64,000 nucleotides of DNA from Rhodamnia argentea (GCF_020921035.1 NC_063158.1:4136001-4200000), one strand, 5' to 3'. Counted from the first letter of the stretch, positions 11,868-23,538 are shown. The notes: a model not told the origin generated them from the letters alone. Numbers and translations: made by a program.

Positions 11868-12212
11868 AAATTGTCAAAAAAGTTCCAAACCTTTTGACAA
11901 CTTGCCAATTTAGTCATAAACCTTTCAATTGTATCAATTTAGTCCTAAACCTTTCAATTATTTTAATTTACTCCTAAATCTTTCTAAATTATGTTAATTT
12001 AGTCTTAAATCTTTCGAAGTTTTGTCATTTTAATCCTAAACTTATTATTTGAGTAATGGGCCAAAATGACTAAATTGACAATTCGTTAAAAGGTTTAGGA
12101 CTAAACCGACATAATTTAAATGTTTAGTACTGAATTTGCACAACTAATAGGTTTAAGACTGAATTGACATAAGGTCAATAAGTTTAGGACTTTTTGGACA
12201 ATTTTCCTCCTG
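11868..12212. repeat. Foldback element, copy-2 counterpart of 2965-3375
   Basis: Same sub-repeats and paired ends ('ttgtcaaaaaagttccaaacc' against 'gtttaggactttttggacaa') as in duplication copy 1, with small internal indels. Confidence 0.75.
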
Positions 12213-12274
12213 AATAATGTAGGATTGTTCATATATTAAGTGGATTTATTAACTGATGCGATAGGTTAGTATTT

Positions 12275-12668
12275 GGTAAGCAAAAGGACACCTTAAGTGT
12301 CAATAATTGTGTAAGGTAATCACTTTGGTGTTAATATTTTTTTTTGGATCACTTAAGTGTCAAATCGAAAAAAAAAATGATCACTTTAGTGCCAACGGCG
12401 AGAAATTCTGGCGACCTCACCGGAGTTGGTATTTAAATAATCATTTTTCAAAAAAATTGGCATTTAAGTGATCCAAAAAATGATCATTTTAGTGTCAAAT
12501 CTGAGAAAAAATGATCACTTTGGTGCCAATAGCGAAAAATTCCAACGACTTCACTGGAGTTGGCACTTAACTAATCGTTTTTCAAAAAAATTGGCACTTA
12601 AGTGATAAAAAAAATATTGACACTAAATTGAGCGCTGTACACGAATATTGACACTTGAGGTATCCTTC
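12275..12668. repeat. Foldback element, copy-2 counterpart of 3440-3925
   Basis: 'cactttagtgccaacgg' and 'gtgatcaaaaa'-type modules in both orientations. It is about 90 bp shorter than the copy-1 element, because modules have been lost from the centre. Confidence 0.72.
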
Positions 12669-13330
12669 TGTCGTATTTGGTGATTGAATGGGCCAACTAA
12701 CTTAAATAGCCACTTATTGTTTGCCACATTACTTAGAAAAAATGTTTGGCACACGAGTCTTATCGCCTCTAGTGAACTCATGATGGCATAGCCATGCTAA
12801 TGATTGATACATTTTCATACGTGGCACTTGTGGCACAAATCATGACGACTAATTTAAAGTATCTTTTCTTTTCAAAGGTCACCATTGCACCAATTCAAAC
12901 AGAACATTGGATGGGGTGGGACTCATATGGGTCCTATCTGGTCCAACGGTGCATGCGACACGGATCGGGTGCCGGTAGTGTCGACTTCTCTTCGTTCTCC
13001 CCGAATCTGGAATATGCCGAATTTGGTCCCATCTAACCACTAGATTTGCCTCCCGAGAACCATTATTGGAGCATTCCAACTTTCTAATGGCGAATACATT
13101 CAATTCTCAAATAATGGAAGCCCGGAATAATTTCGCTCCTATGTATAGGAAATAAACAGAGTGTAAGGTATAATAATATATTTAATGTGTACAGAATGAG
13201 AGGATGTTTTGCCACGAACCACGGTTTTCATATTGTCCGTGAGCGGCCCGTGCCGTCATTGATAAATTCCTTTCTAAGTATGTAGTATAAACATGTCATT
13301 AGATAGAGGAAGACGAGTGAGTGCATATAT

Positions 13331-13895
13331 AGGGTGATCGGTTTCAAGGTGGGTAGATTCCGGACTCGAACCTAGAACCTACACTATTATTGGTTCCCAA
13401 CTTTTAAAATCTGAAACCTGTCATGTTTGTCTTGGATCCTGTTTTGGAACTTACCTTATTTTTTCGATTGGGTTTCGTGGTCCGCCCAAGAACATGTTTT
13501 TCTTTTGTTCCTTTTTTGGATTTCATTTTTTCCAGTAAAATAATATGAGTAGCAATAAAATGATTCAAAGTAAAAGATGAATGATAAAAACCACTATCCG
13601 CCAAAAGCAACAATCCCTAAGAGGAAATGCGAAGGAGTCGAAGGAGCGCTGCCCTGTTGCTGAATTGTCATCGCTGAGGTTAGATTTTAGGGGGAAAACA
13701 CATTAGAGTTTGGTTTTTTAATTCACGAAACCGATTCCATAACCAATCTGATTCTCGGGTGGGTATTCACTTGAAACCGGGAATCGGACCTGTTCCAACT
13801 GATTTCGAAAATTTGGAACCAATTCCCGGACCTTTTTTTTGGGTGGTCCAATCCAGTTCCCAAGTAGAACCTATCCAGTTGCACACCCATATTCA
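13331..13895. repeat. Possible inverted-repeat element ('gggtg...ggttcc' family)
   Basis: The left end reads 'gggtgatcggtttcaaggtgggtagattccgg' and 'gaacctagaacc'. The right end carries the complementary theme ('gggtggtccaatccagttcccaagtagaacctatcc...gttgcacaccc'). The arms are imperfect. No coding capacity. The short open frames inside are low-complexity K/R-rich and match no family I know. Confidence 0.4.
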
Positions 13896-14059
13896 TACAT
13901 GCTACTGATTCAACATAAGAACTCACTCTTATTCCGAGGTAATGAGCATGTAGCTTAGATCTTTTTGGATCTCTAATTTTGTGGTAAGAGAAGTGTCCAC
14001 ATTAGGCATCTACGAATTTATGAGGAATAAATTATTACCGCATTGAGACAATTGCCGTC

Positions 14060-15295
14060 ACGGGATATTATCTTGTGTTTTTTTAGCACAAAAAATACCA
14101 CAAAAAAATCCTACATTATATTCATTGTGCCTACTCAAAACTTTTTCTTTTTTTGTGTCACCAAAACCCCCAAACTTGAGTTAGCGTGACAAAGTACCCT
14201 TAGTCTATCACTAGGAAAGCTAAACATTTCAAACTATTACACCAATACTCCAAGCATTTTTCCATGTCACTAATCCCTCAAACTTGTGCCAGGGCCACAA
14301 AAATGGCATTCGTCTACTACCAAAATACCCAAAGTTTGCCCATCGTAACACCATTGCTCCAATTTTTTTCTTTGTGTCACCAATACCCAAAACTTGTTAG
14401 GATGCATGTGTGAGTTGTACAGATAAATATTACATTGAAGAATTGTGTGGTGTTGAATAGTTATTATATCCAAATTGACCCATAACTCATTGACTTAAGC
14501 TTTTGAGTGAAGGTGGTTCTACTTGGATATGTTGATTGGCTTGGACTTGGACTCCCTCTTGGCGATCGCCCCGGGTGAATTTATCAGGCTTCTATTGCGT
14601 TCTCCCCAATAAATGGTATCAGAGCCGATGGTTGATTGATAGTCTACTCCCAATATGTTTCGGTATTTGGTGAATATCTTGATAGATGAACCTGGTGATC
14701 GACGCGGTTTCAGGGCAGCTGGGCACTGTGGTGTAGCAACGTGGGACCAATGGGCGTTGATGGAGATTCAAATTGAAATATGTTGGTGCAAAAGGATACT
14801 TGAATTAAGGGATAGCAAATTTAACACCGAGCTCACACGTGAGGGGGAGATTGTTATAATGCACATATAAGTTGTGTTAGAGAAGTCCCGTATTGGAGAA
14901 TTGGTATAGTGTTGAGTAGTTAATATATCCAAGTGGACCCATAACTTATTGGCTTAAGCTTTTGAGTGAAGTTAAGTCCAACTGGATATGTTAACGGGCT
15001 CTGATTTAAGCTCCTTCTTAGTGATCTCCTGGGGCAAAAGTATTAAATTTCTCCTTCGTGCTCCCAACAAAACTTATACTATTGATGAAGGGTATATTTT
15101 GTCAGAATCCACTAGGTACTTTTTTGAGTCTAAAGTTTAGGGTTTTGGCAGTAGACAGGGTGCATTTTTGTCACACTATTACAAGTTTTGGCATATTGAT
15201 GGTACAAAAAAAAAGTTTGGGGTATCGACGGCACAGAGGACAAAATTCATGATTTTTGATGGTATTAAACCCTAACTAAACGTGTTGTAATATAA
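14060..15295. repeat. Foldback element (variant family) split by a TRIM insertion
   Basis: The left arm (to 14394) has modules 'tttgtgtcaccaatacccaaaactt'. The right arm (from 15070) has complementary modules 'aagtttggggtatcgacggcaca'. Removing the 14395-15069 insertion brings the arms into one element of about 560 bp. Non-coding. Confidence 0.6.
14395..15069 (+). mobile_element. TRIM (terminal-repeat retrotransposon in miniature), looks structurally complete
   Basis: Two direct terminal repeats (14395-14611 and 14852-15069, about 217 bp each) both begin TGTTA and end in CCAAYA. Directly after the left repeat is TGGTATCAGAGCC, the usual primer-binding site complementary to initiator tRNA-Met. 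Directly before the right repeat is a purine tract, GTGAGGGGGAGA. The 5-bp sequence AAACT flanks the element on both sides (14390-14394 and 15070-15074), as expected of a target-site duplication. The internal region of about 240 bp has no gag or pol, which defines a TRIM; such elements depend on proteins of full-length LTR elements, here most like Copia. The two repeats differ visibly, so the insertion is not recent. It lies inside an older foldback element. Confidence 0.9.
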
Positions 15296-15603
15296 TCAAC
15301 ATGGTTGTTCTTCGGGCTCTCTCATTTTATCACTGCATCATTTCCTCCTCCCTACCCCAAAAAACAATGAGGCATCTCCCAGTACAGTCAGTTGGAAAAT
15401 TAATTCTTGAATCCCTTTCACGCTTATGTCACGTCGAGGTATGCAGAAGCACTGACCTTATCTCTCGGATCAGTCAGTCACCACTGAAAACTTTCATATA
15501 AATTGTTGAACTCAGTCCTCACAAGACAAACGAATATTGCTGTCCACTTATTAGAAGTCATAGGACCCAACTGACACTACAGTCCGAATGGCTTGATCAA
15601 GTT

Positions 15604-15632
15604 GGCCGGGCGGGGGGGCGGGGGGGTGGGTG
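15604..15632 (+). repeat. G-rich tract with potential quadruplex-forming runs
   Basis: Runs of 3-7 G separated by single C or T bases (GGGCGGGGGGGCGGGGGGGT), then GGGTGGG. The flanking sequence is ordinary AT-rich DNA with no gene recognised. Confidence 0.5.
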
Positions 15633-16139
15633 GGTTTGAACCACGTATCTCTGAAATGATCACAGAAGGAAGTTGGCATTTCTGTAGTGATGATTGTGGT
15701 GGACGCATCATGCTGAATTTCGGATCGAAGCTTTTACCAATCTTTTTGGAACGTAGGGTTTGCCATGAAGGCCAATATGAAGAGAAATTTAGTCAGAGAG
15801 GGGGATGGATACAAGAGATAGATTGTGGCGTAGAGCTTAGTTTTGCATTTTGGGGTTGGTGAAGGTAAAGATTTTAGTGGTCCCGTGTCTTTCATCTCTT
15901 GGAAACCCAAAACCACAGAATGATTAGGGTTCAATGCGCAGCAACTTACTATGTAGTAACGAAATAAGTGTTCATATCCTCTAAAAGTTCCAGAAGTGAA
16001 TGATAAAAATAATATAATAAAAAGATTCTTCCAATAATGTTTTTCACAAAAAAGGGTTTTGTGAATTTGTTATTTATTTGGAATTGATGATAGAGTAGTT
16101 ATTGGAGCTTCTTAAAATATTAAAGCAAATCATTTGAGG

Positions 16140-16880
16140 GGAAATTACCGAAAATGTCCTAAATATGTTGCACTTATGACAATTTAGTCCTAAACATTTT
16201 AATTTGGCCAATTAAGTTTTTAACTTTTTAACAATTTGCCAATTTTGATCATAAACCTTTCATTTGTGCCAATTTAGTCCCATTTTTACGATTAACCAAT
16301 TTAGTCATAAACCTTTTGACTACTTATCAAATTAGGCTTTTGTACCAATTTTGGTTGAAACTTGCTAATGTGGCGGTCCGATCGGCGCTAGTTATCTTAC
16401 GTGGCACGTCTCGTCGAATCTAGCGAGGGGCGGCCTCACCTAGCCATTAGTAAAGGCCAGCAATGGTTACCCTTGCCTATGGCTGGCAAGGTTGTCCCGA
16501 CCTTTGTCCTCATCAGCAATCGCCAGAGGGAAATAAGGAAAAAAATAAAAGAGAAACAAAATAAAAAAAAAAGGAAAAAAGTTCAAAAAATTAAAAAGAA
16601 ATTGCAAAAATCGTCTATGTCGGTCTTGGCTACACCACCTAGGGCGACCAGCGCTAACTAGACATCAAGTCAGTGATTTTCGACCAAAATTAGCCGAAAT
16701 GACTAACTCGATAAATTGTCAAAAGATTTATGATTAAATTGACAAACTATCAAAAGATTTAGAACTTAATTGGCTCAATTATAATGTTTAGGACTAAATA
16801 GCCAAATTGAAAGATTTATGATTAAATTGACGCAAATACAATAAATTTCAGACTTTTTTGATAATTTTTCATCAATTTGA
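16140..16880. repeat. Long foldback element with GC-rich core
   Basis: Outer arms of the 'tttaggactaaattgaca' family surround a core. The core has a GC-rich segment (16370-16520), an A-rich stretch (16530-16610) and the conserved phrase 'gtcagtgattttcgaccaaaattagccgaaa'. The same composite architecture is found in the LDH intron (24160-24755). Short open frames within the core are not supported as genes. Confidence 0.7.
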
Positions 16881-17855
16881 TGGTCACCAAATTAGTTATA
16901 TTGCATATTGGTCATGGCCTCCCAGCCTTTCTAGCATTAATTCCTTTTCGAAAGACCAAAAAAAAAAAAAATCCCTCGAGTCCGATAAAAGACAAATTAT
17001 TCAACCAAACGAAACATTTCTAGACTCCAATGTCTCGACATCCACCTTGTTCCAACTCTCCGACGTTTCAAAAACTACCGAAACGTCACGTTCTCATCGC
17101 CAGTTTCCTTTTCTTTTCTTGAACATGTTGGTTCATTCTCCTCTCGGCTTTCATTCATGGGGTTTAAAATTTACCTACCGACAACCCTTGAAACAGCAAT
17201 CGTACGGTCTCGATTCAAAGCCTTTCTTATCAATTTTAAAGTGATTGGATACGTAGTGATGATGTTGTGAAAGATCTAATGTAAGAATAGGGTTTATTGT
17301 GACGATAAGATCAAACTATTAGCCGAGTGTTCTTTTTCCTCAATAGTAATAAATTTCCCCCACTCAGAAGTCTGAACGAAGCTGCAGCAAGAAGCATAAT
17401 AGTAGGTTGATTAGTAAATCCAAGAGTGGACGGGATTAGAAATTTGCTAATTATCTGCCATTGTATTCAAGCAAAGTTACATATAAGATGCAATCCACGT
17501 TGACATCGTATTATAGCACAAGGCGACTCAAATATTGTTGGGAAATACTGATTTTTTTTTTTTTACTCCAAAGTGGGCAATGTATATGTTGCTTATCCTA
17601 CCTAATTTAGTTTCCATAGTCCTCTAAGATGCTTAAGTTTCCCGATAATTCTATTGGATGACCACAAATTACAGAAGATAATGATGACATTGTACATGGG
17701 AAGATGAGTTTCCTTCCGTTTTATTACTTGTAAGAAAGACATCAAACATTATTTGTTACATACTTATTCTGTTTCTTGATCTCTCCACCCTGTGACATGC
17801 ACGTTATTTAGTACATTTCTTGGAACAACAAGACCAGGAGCTCAAGCATGTGACC
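16881..17855. other. Intergenic, nothing recognised
   Basis: AT-rich DNA between a foldback element and the 3' end of the minus-strand 8CM gene. A 128-codon plus-strand open frame at 16858 starts within the repeat arm, is compositionally biased (S, F, K-rich) and matches no family I know. Confidence 0.5.
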
Positions 17856-17859
17856 TAGC

Positions 17860-18261
17860 TTAGGCACATTGGAACCCAGAAGGGACCTTCTTGCCACAGT
17901 AGTTCAAGAGCAAGCTGAGCGAGACCGGGATGTTCAAGTGGATGCCCAGCACGTTGGCCTTGATGGCGGTGCAGAGGCAGACCGCGGCTTCGAGATCGGC
18001 CAAGCCGCCGATGAGGCTGCAGCAAGGGGTCTTCGGCGGGGTACCGACCACGAGGTGCAGCAGGCTCTTCAATACGTCAGCACACACCCCGAGCTTGAGG
18101 GTGTCCTTGGGGCACGTGGCCTTCGCTGGTGTGGGCGTGGGCGGGTGCTTGGGGTGGTGCTTGGGCGGCGGCGGCGGGCAGTAGGTGGAGCTCACCATGG
18201 TGAAAAAGAGGAGGTTGAGGGAGAGGAGGAGGGCGGTTGTGGCTAGAGTCCTTGATGCCAT
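17860..18261 (-). CDS. 8CM hybrid proline-rich protein (HyPRP, 133 aa)
   Basis: Single-exon secreted protein on the minus strand. Residues 1-26 form a signal peptide (MASRTLATTALLLSLNLLFF...). Residues 27-48 are a proline/histidine/lysine-rich wall-type linker (CPPPPPKHHPKHPPTPTPAK). Residues 50-133 carry the eight-cysteine domain (TCPKDTLKLGVCADVL..., [36 protein letters not shown]). This is the classic 14-kDa proline-rich arrangement, and its linker is much longer than in the two duplicated genes at 1121 and 10018. The coding region is much more GC-rich than its flanks. A TATA box lies about 100 bp upstream of the ATG. Likely a cell-wall-associated, lipid-binding or structural protein; the exact role is not inferable. 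Confidence 0.94.
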   Translation of the reverse strand: MASRTLATTALLLSLNLLFFTMVSSTYCPPPPPKHHPKHPPTPTPAKATCPKDTLKLGVCADVLKSLLHLVVGTPPKTPCCSLIGGLADLEAAVCLCTAIKANVLGIHLNIPVSLSLLLNYCGKKVPSGFQCA

Positions 18262-18363
18262 TTCCGGTCACTCTCTCTCTCAAAGAAAACACTCAAAGGA
18301 GCAAGAGTATAGATGGAGGGAGAGAGAGAGGGATGTGCGAATGGTGATGAAGTGGGTCGAGGT

Positions 18364-18371
18364 TATTTATA
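18364..18371 (-). promoter_or_regulatory. TATA box of the HyPRP gene at 17860
   Basis: TATAAATA on the minus strand, about 103 bp upstream of the ATG. A GA/CT-rich leader lies between it and the start codon. Confidence 0.7.
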
Positions 18372-18459
18372 GAGGAGATTTGGGCGGGGAAGATAATTTT
18401 AGTAGATTCAATAAAGTCTTGAGAAGGGTGGATCCAAAGTTGATCACTGCCTAAAATTT

Positions 18460-19535
18460 TCATCTTGCCATTTCAAAGAGAAAGAAGTGATTATACGGCA
18501 ATTCCGATATTGGAAAATGAATGTGCAATTGTTTACATCAATGGTGTACAACGCGAATTAAGTTAAGTCCATCTCACATAAAGAAAGGACATCTACGAAC
18601 AATCAAAGTAAGTTCGAAAAGTTGATTCTGAGATTTTTGTTACGATACCAATTTAGAGCTTGAGCATGCAACGCTTAATCCAATAACTTGAATTGTTAGA
18701 CTATAGAATGAAATATGAACCTCGCGAGTTCAATTCGACGTATTATTCTTAAGACGGACAGAAGCTAAATTTGGTGTACTCAATCTGACATGCCAGAGAT
18801 GATTTCTGAAGGACCAAAAATAAGAATACAGATCATTGGCTCTATTTGTGTCGGCATAAAAAGATTTAATCCGCGGCTGTACCTCATTGTGAAACAAGAT
18901 GACATTTCCCGTGGTTTGTACTTTCATGAATCTGATCAGATGAAACTTCACCTTTAACGCATCACACTATGCTAGTTACTACCAACTTAAATCCCAATGA
19001 TTAATTGAATTAAATTCGATATAAATGCCAGATCATGAGCTTATAATATAACTTCAAAATTAAAACGACATGTCCTTAAAAGGAATATTTCACAGGACAG
19101 CACACATGTGGGCTCATCAAATTCCGGCACAACGCGGGGGTGCAAATGGGGCTTGACAAGACGACAAGTCGTCTCTAGGGTCTTGGATCTTTGGACGTTT
19201 GTGTGATGTTTAGTTGTCCAAATCCGGTTGATCTTCGAGCATTCTAAGGGGTTGTCTGTCTTGTTGTGGCTGCAAGAGAATATTTTGCTTGCTTCGTGGT
19301 CGTCTTTTTGTATAATATCCGCAATTTGGGTGACTTCGATCTTTATTGAGAGCACACGGTCTCAATAATTCCTCCCTTCTTTATTGAGAGCACACGGTCT
19401 CAAGAATTCCTCAAAAATCTGTTCACACGCCTGTTGAATCGACCCAAGACAAAAACTTATGGCCGACATGATCTTGGTATCGTAGTCTCGTCACGAGAAA
19501 GGGAAAAAAAAAGATAAAGATAAATGATTCTTGAA
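18460..19535. other. Intergenic, nothing recognised
   Basis: Upstream flank of the minus-strand HyPRP gene. Frames are short and unrelated to known families. A 25-bp phrase ('ttattgagagcacacggtctcaa') is directly repeated at 19342 and 19382. Confidence 0.5.
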
Positions 19536-19539
19536 TTTT

Positions 19540-19970
19540 AGCCTAACAAGCATTGTAGTCCCTAAATTTTTACTTTGTTCAATATAATCAATGAAAATAT
19601 AGTCAATGAACGTTAGTCCAAAGTATAATACCGTCTCTGGACTTTTGGCACATGTTTAATTTAATCCATGAACTTTATGAAAGTATTCGATGTTGCCCAT
19701 GAACTTGAATCAATGTAAGGCCAATGACCAAAAGGCCATTGAACTATAAGAAAATATTTGATGTTGTCCATTAAACATTTTCATTTAGTTCATGAATTAC
19801 ATTAAACATATACCAAGGGGGCGAGGACCACATTGGATAATTTAAAATTTCAAGGATGATATTGTATACTAGGCTGAAGTTCGGGGATCATATTAAACAC
19901 ATTAAAAGTTTAGAAACCACGTTGCACATTGAGCCGAAGTTCAGAAATTATTTGTGTCTTTATCCCAATT
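19540..19970. repeat. Foldback-like repeat, 'catgaacttt / aaagttcgggg' modules
   Basis: The left half carries 'ctaaatttttactttgttcaatataatc' and 'ggacttttggcacatgtttaatttaatcc'. The right half has complementary phrases ('gatcatattaaacacattaaaagtttag'). Non-coding. Confidence 0.5.
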
Positions 19971-21110
19971 GAAATAGATGGGCTCGTCAATTAATATAGT
20001 AATTTTTCGGCCGAAAGAAAAAAACAAATATAGTAATAGTAATCAAAATGAATCACAGAACTTTTAGAAATGGGAAATATGTTTTTCAATGGATTGGAGT
20101 GTGGATGATAATAGCTAGTTACGAAGTGTGATTAGCTTGATTTCCTAGAATTAGCATAGGAGAAGTCCGCCTGGCCGCCGTAACGAAGCATGAAAATTTT
20201 ACATAGGAAAAAGAAATGACATTTGGGAACAAATCTTTCTGATGATTAGCAAAATTGTGGATTTATTACCTGAGTTTCAGGAGTATAAATCTATGGTAGG
20301 ATGCATGTAATTAGTGATAGGAACATCCATCAATCTCGGTCTCTCTTTTCCTTATCTTTTTCTTCTTTCGAGAAAAACTTGGCATTGTGATGATTAAAGT
20401 TCAGAAAGGAGATTCACTGAATCGCACAGTAATGGGATTCACTAAATCGCACAGTATCTTATAATTGAGGATACATTACCGATAAGTCGGTTATAAAATA
20501 CTGTACGAAGCACATATTGACAACGCAGGAGCCGAATCTTCGATGACTCACTCCAGACACGATCGCTGCTATATGAGCTTACCCGGCGGTACACATTCAA
20601 AAATGATGTGGAATCTACTTTTTTCACCGTCATCCTTCAAATTGAGCAGATATTTTTTTTTCTTCCCTCCTTCTCGGGAATACCTCAGAATTTTATATTT
20701 CAGAGTTCAAATAAATAGTTTAAGGACTTGTTTAGGTCCGTGAATACTTTGTTAATTGAATGGACGTATCGATTTCTTATTGATTACTTGAATAAGCTAA
20801 ATAATTCCATGCGTTGGTACCATTTTTATCGATTTCCTCTATTTCTTCCGTCGGCGCGTTACTATGTACTTTTATAGTTCTTGCAGATCAACGGGTGATC
20901 CCTGCGGGGCCCTCCATTATTGACTCGTTCGCCTACGAAACGACATCTTCAAATAAAAAGAGCAGGAACATTCCTAAAGGAGACATTATTGGTGAGATTA
21001 ATGTATTGTATAAGAGTACCGTACAGTGTGTCCAACAACAACAAGAAGAAATATTAGCAAGTTGATACACGAAGGAAAAAAAAAAAAAAGCTACGATTAG
21101 AATTTTAGAG
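19971..21110. other. Intergenic, no gene recognised
   Basis: Contains an 83-codon plus-strand open frame (20814-21065) with a hydrophobic start, but no homology I know, no conserved partner in the window and no convincing promoter. I treat it as chance. Confidence 0.45.
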
Positions 21111-21114
21111 GCTT

Positions 21115-21460
21115 AAATACACTATAAGTGTCAAAACTTGTGTACGACGCTCATTTTAGTGCCAAAATTTTCAAAACAATCATTTAAGCGTCAATTTTTT
21201 TCAAAACGATCACTTCAGTGCCAAATTTTTTTAAAAACGCTTACTTCAATGCCAACTTCAACGAGTCACATAAACTTAAATATTAAATGAAAATTGGCCA
21301 CGTCGGATTTTCAACGAACCACGTCGGCTCAAATTGGAGTTGGCCCTGAATTAAGCGTTTTTCGAAAAATTTAGCACTTAAGTGATCATTTTGAAAGTTT
21401 TAATACTAAAATGAGTGCCTTATATAAATTTTAGCACTTGTGGTGTACTTTAACCGAATT
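21115..21460. repeat. Foldback element, third member of the 'cactttagtgccaa' family
   Basis: The outer ends 'aagtgtcaaaacttgtgtac' and the complementary 'tataaattttagcacttgtgg' pair. Modules 'aaaacgatcacttcagtgccaa' and their reverse complements lie inside. It is more diverged than the copies at 3440 and 12275. Confidence 0.65.
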
Positions 21461-21689
21461 TTAGATGAGTTCTTTTTTACTATTTTCTTTTCACGCGAAT
21501 AAATAAAATGACCATTACCTAACTAACCGATAACATGTATGTGTGTATATCACACGAGCAGCTGTGTTGGACTTTTTTGGAACCTCCGTGAACTTGCCAA
21601 CTAGATCTTTAGCGGAAATGAGTGGCAAAAAGGAGCAATTGCACGGTAATCATCGGACCCTAACACAGTTCGATTTGACTTTCAACTTT

Positions 21690-22010
21690 CAAGAACGGCT
21701 CTAGATCTCGACTAGGCAGGGTGGGGCTCGCCTTGCCTAGGCGAGAGCGGCCTCTCCTAGCTCTTGTCAATGGCTAACCATTGCTGGCCTCGCCAATCTG
21801 GGTGAGGCAAGCCCTCGCTAGATACGAGGGAGGCAAGGACTGCCCCTGAGGGCCTCGTCCGGTGATTGACCATCACCTGAAAATGGCTACTAATGAGAAG
21901 GAGGGAAAAAAGGAAAAAGAAAAAAAGAAATTTTTAAAAAAAAAAGGTAAATGATGAAATTGCCCTAGTTCAAGAACTTCTTTGAAACAAGGTCCACTTC
22001 ATATTCTTAT
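21690..22010. repeat. GC-rich 'ctcgcctaggcgagg' repeat with A-rich tail
   Basis: A GC-rich stretch of ggcgag/ctcgcc modules is followed by a purine/A-rich run and then 'tttgaaacaaggtccact'. The same GC-rich plus A-rich arrangement appears at 26690-27130 and in the cores of the foldback elements at 16140 and 24160. A non-coding dispersed repeat. Confidence 0.6.
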
Positions 22011-22654
22011 TTGAAATTTTCCTTTATTTTAAGAGATATAAGTGATTATCTTCGGAAAAATATTTTTCATGAAATAAACATAAGCTAAAGCTCGGCCTGT
22101 GGAGTAAAATCTCAACTCATTTTAGAGATCCAATATGATGATTAGAGGTTTTGAGAAACGAATCCAACTTTTTCTTGGAACATAATGTAAACTATTTCCT
22201 ATATTCAATTCTAGACGGTCAAGAACCCAAACACCGGCTTTTTTCTTGAAAACGTATGTAGATATGTCGACTGCAACATATTCATTGATTTGATGATGGA
22301 TTCTCCGTAAAAGTGAAAATCCACCTGAACTAATGACAGCGGTCCATTGAGTTCACATAGTGAGCGTTTGTTTCACCTAAAATTTCATATTATATAAAAA
22401 TATCTTCCACAAGTGGTTTAGGGAAAGGGTTTTCCATCTAGCGAGAAGGGGTAGTCGTTTTCTCTCATTTTCAATCCACGAAAAAAGTCTTTCGTAAATC
22501 GACTGGCAAGATCTCCATGTCTCTTGAGTATTTCAAAGACATCGCCATCTCTAATCACGTGTTGACAAGAAACACTTGTTCAAGGTCAATTAAACAAGCA
22601 GAGAGAAGTACTTAGAAGTGAATTTTACACCATCACGCAGAATGAAAGAGCCAT

Positions 22655-22790
22655 CATGCACATTGGAAACCATAGGACATGTCCTTCCCACAGTAACACT
22701 CAGCAGCAAGCTCAGCGAGACTGGGATGTCGAGATTGATCCCGAGGAGGGGACACTCGCTTTGATGGCAGTACAGAGGCAGACGCTTGTC
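22655..22790 (-). pseudogene. 8CM protein C-terminal fragment (second pseudogene)
   Basis: On the minus strand, pieces of the 8CM C-terminus are clear but in more than one frame: [10 protein letters not shown], then [15 protein letters not shown], then CYCGKDMSYGFQCA and a stop. At least two frame changes separate these blocks. The signal peptide, linker and first half of the domain are absent. It most resembles the HyPRP at 17860 (LLNYCGKKVPSGFQCA). Sequence upstream on the same strand is unrelated. This is the fifth 8CM-derived locus of the window. Confidence 0.85.
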
Positions 22791-23538
22791 ACCTTGAATG
22801 GATCTCTCCCCGTTGCTCTTGGTCTTGGAAAGAACAAGAGAGAACTTTGTGAAGCGGGTCACATGCCGATGGCCCAAAGGCCCCGCGAGAGTGGCACAAA
22901 ACCTTTTATGGGCAGGTGGATTAAGCAATCTTTACCGGGCCTAGTTTGGGTCAGTGGAAACTTCTGTTCAACCGGACAGGACAGGACCGAGCCGAGCCGA
23001 GTCTTAGTTTGGGTATGGACCATCCTCTCGAGTTTGCATTTTTTCAACTCAATCGCCTCCGGTTGGAGCGCTGCGCTGGCCACCACGCAAAAGAAGAGAG
23101 GACATGACGCTAGTTGATGAGAGTTACTTCGAAAACAAAAAAAGAAACGCCACTCTTATCTTTCTCCATGATAATAGAAAATTGTCTCTAATATACTCCT
23201 TTTCTTGTCCAAATTTATATATTATACTCGATAATTAAAGATCTTAGTCACATATCACTATAAAAAAACAAAGTTAGGATTTTTTTCGGAAATATAAGAG
23301 ACTTCTGTTTTGGACCCGTGTTAAAGAACGCCGAGTTGATAAAAAAACACAAATTGTGTTTATTATTATACATTCTCCAGATACAAAATAATAAAAATCA
23401 AGGCTTTCCAAACGTTTGCTAATCTCAAATAAGGACATACAGGAAAATAAAACAAGGAACATTAATCAGAGAAAAAGTGGGGAAATTAAACAAAGCAGGA
23501 TGTGTAATTGTTGTTAATCTATATGGTCGGTTCGTCCC

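Larger units (their letters stand above)
8897..13185. repeat. Tandem segmental duplication, copy 2
   Basis: Collinear with 1-4475 as described there. It carries the second intact 8CM gene and the same two foldback elements, with small indels; the second foldback is shorter here. Homology ends just after 13185. The minimum duplicated length is about 4.3-4.5 kb. Confidence 0.93.

Noticed and set aside
16858-17244. 128-codon plus-strand open frame
   Set aside because: It starts inside a foldback arm, has biased composition and no resemblance to known proteins; considered chance.
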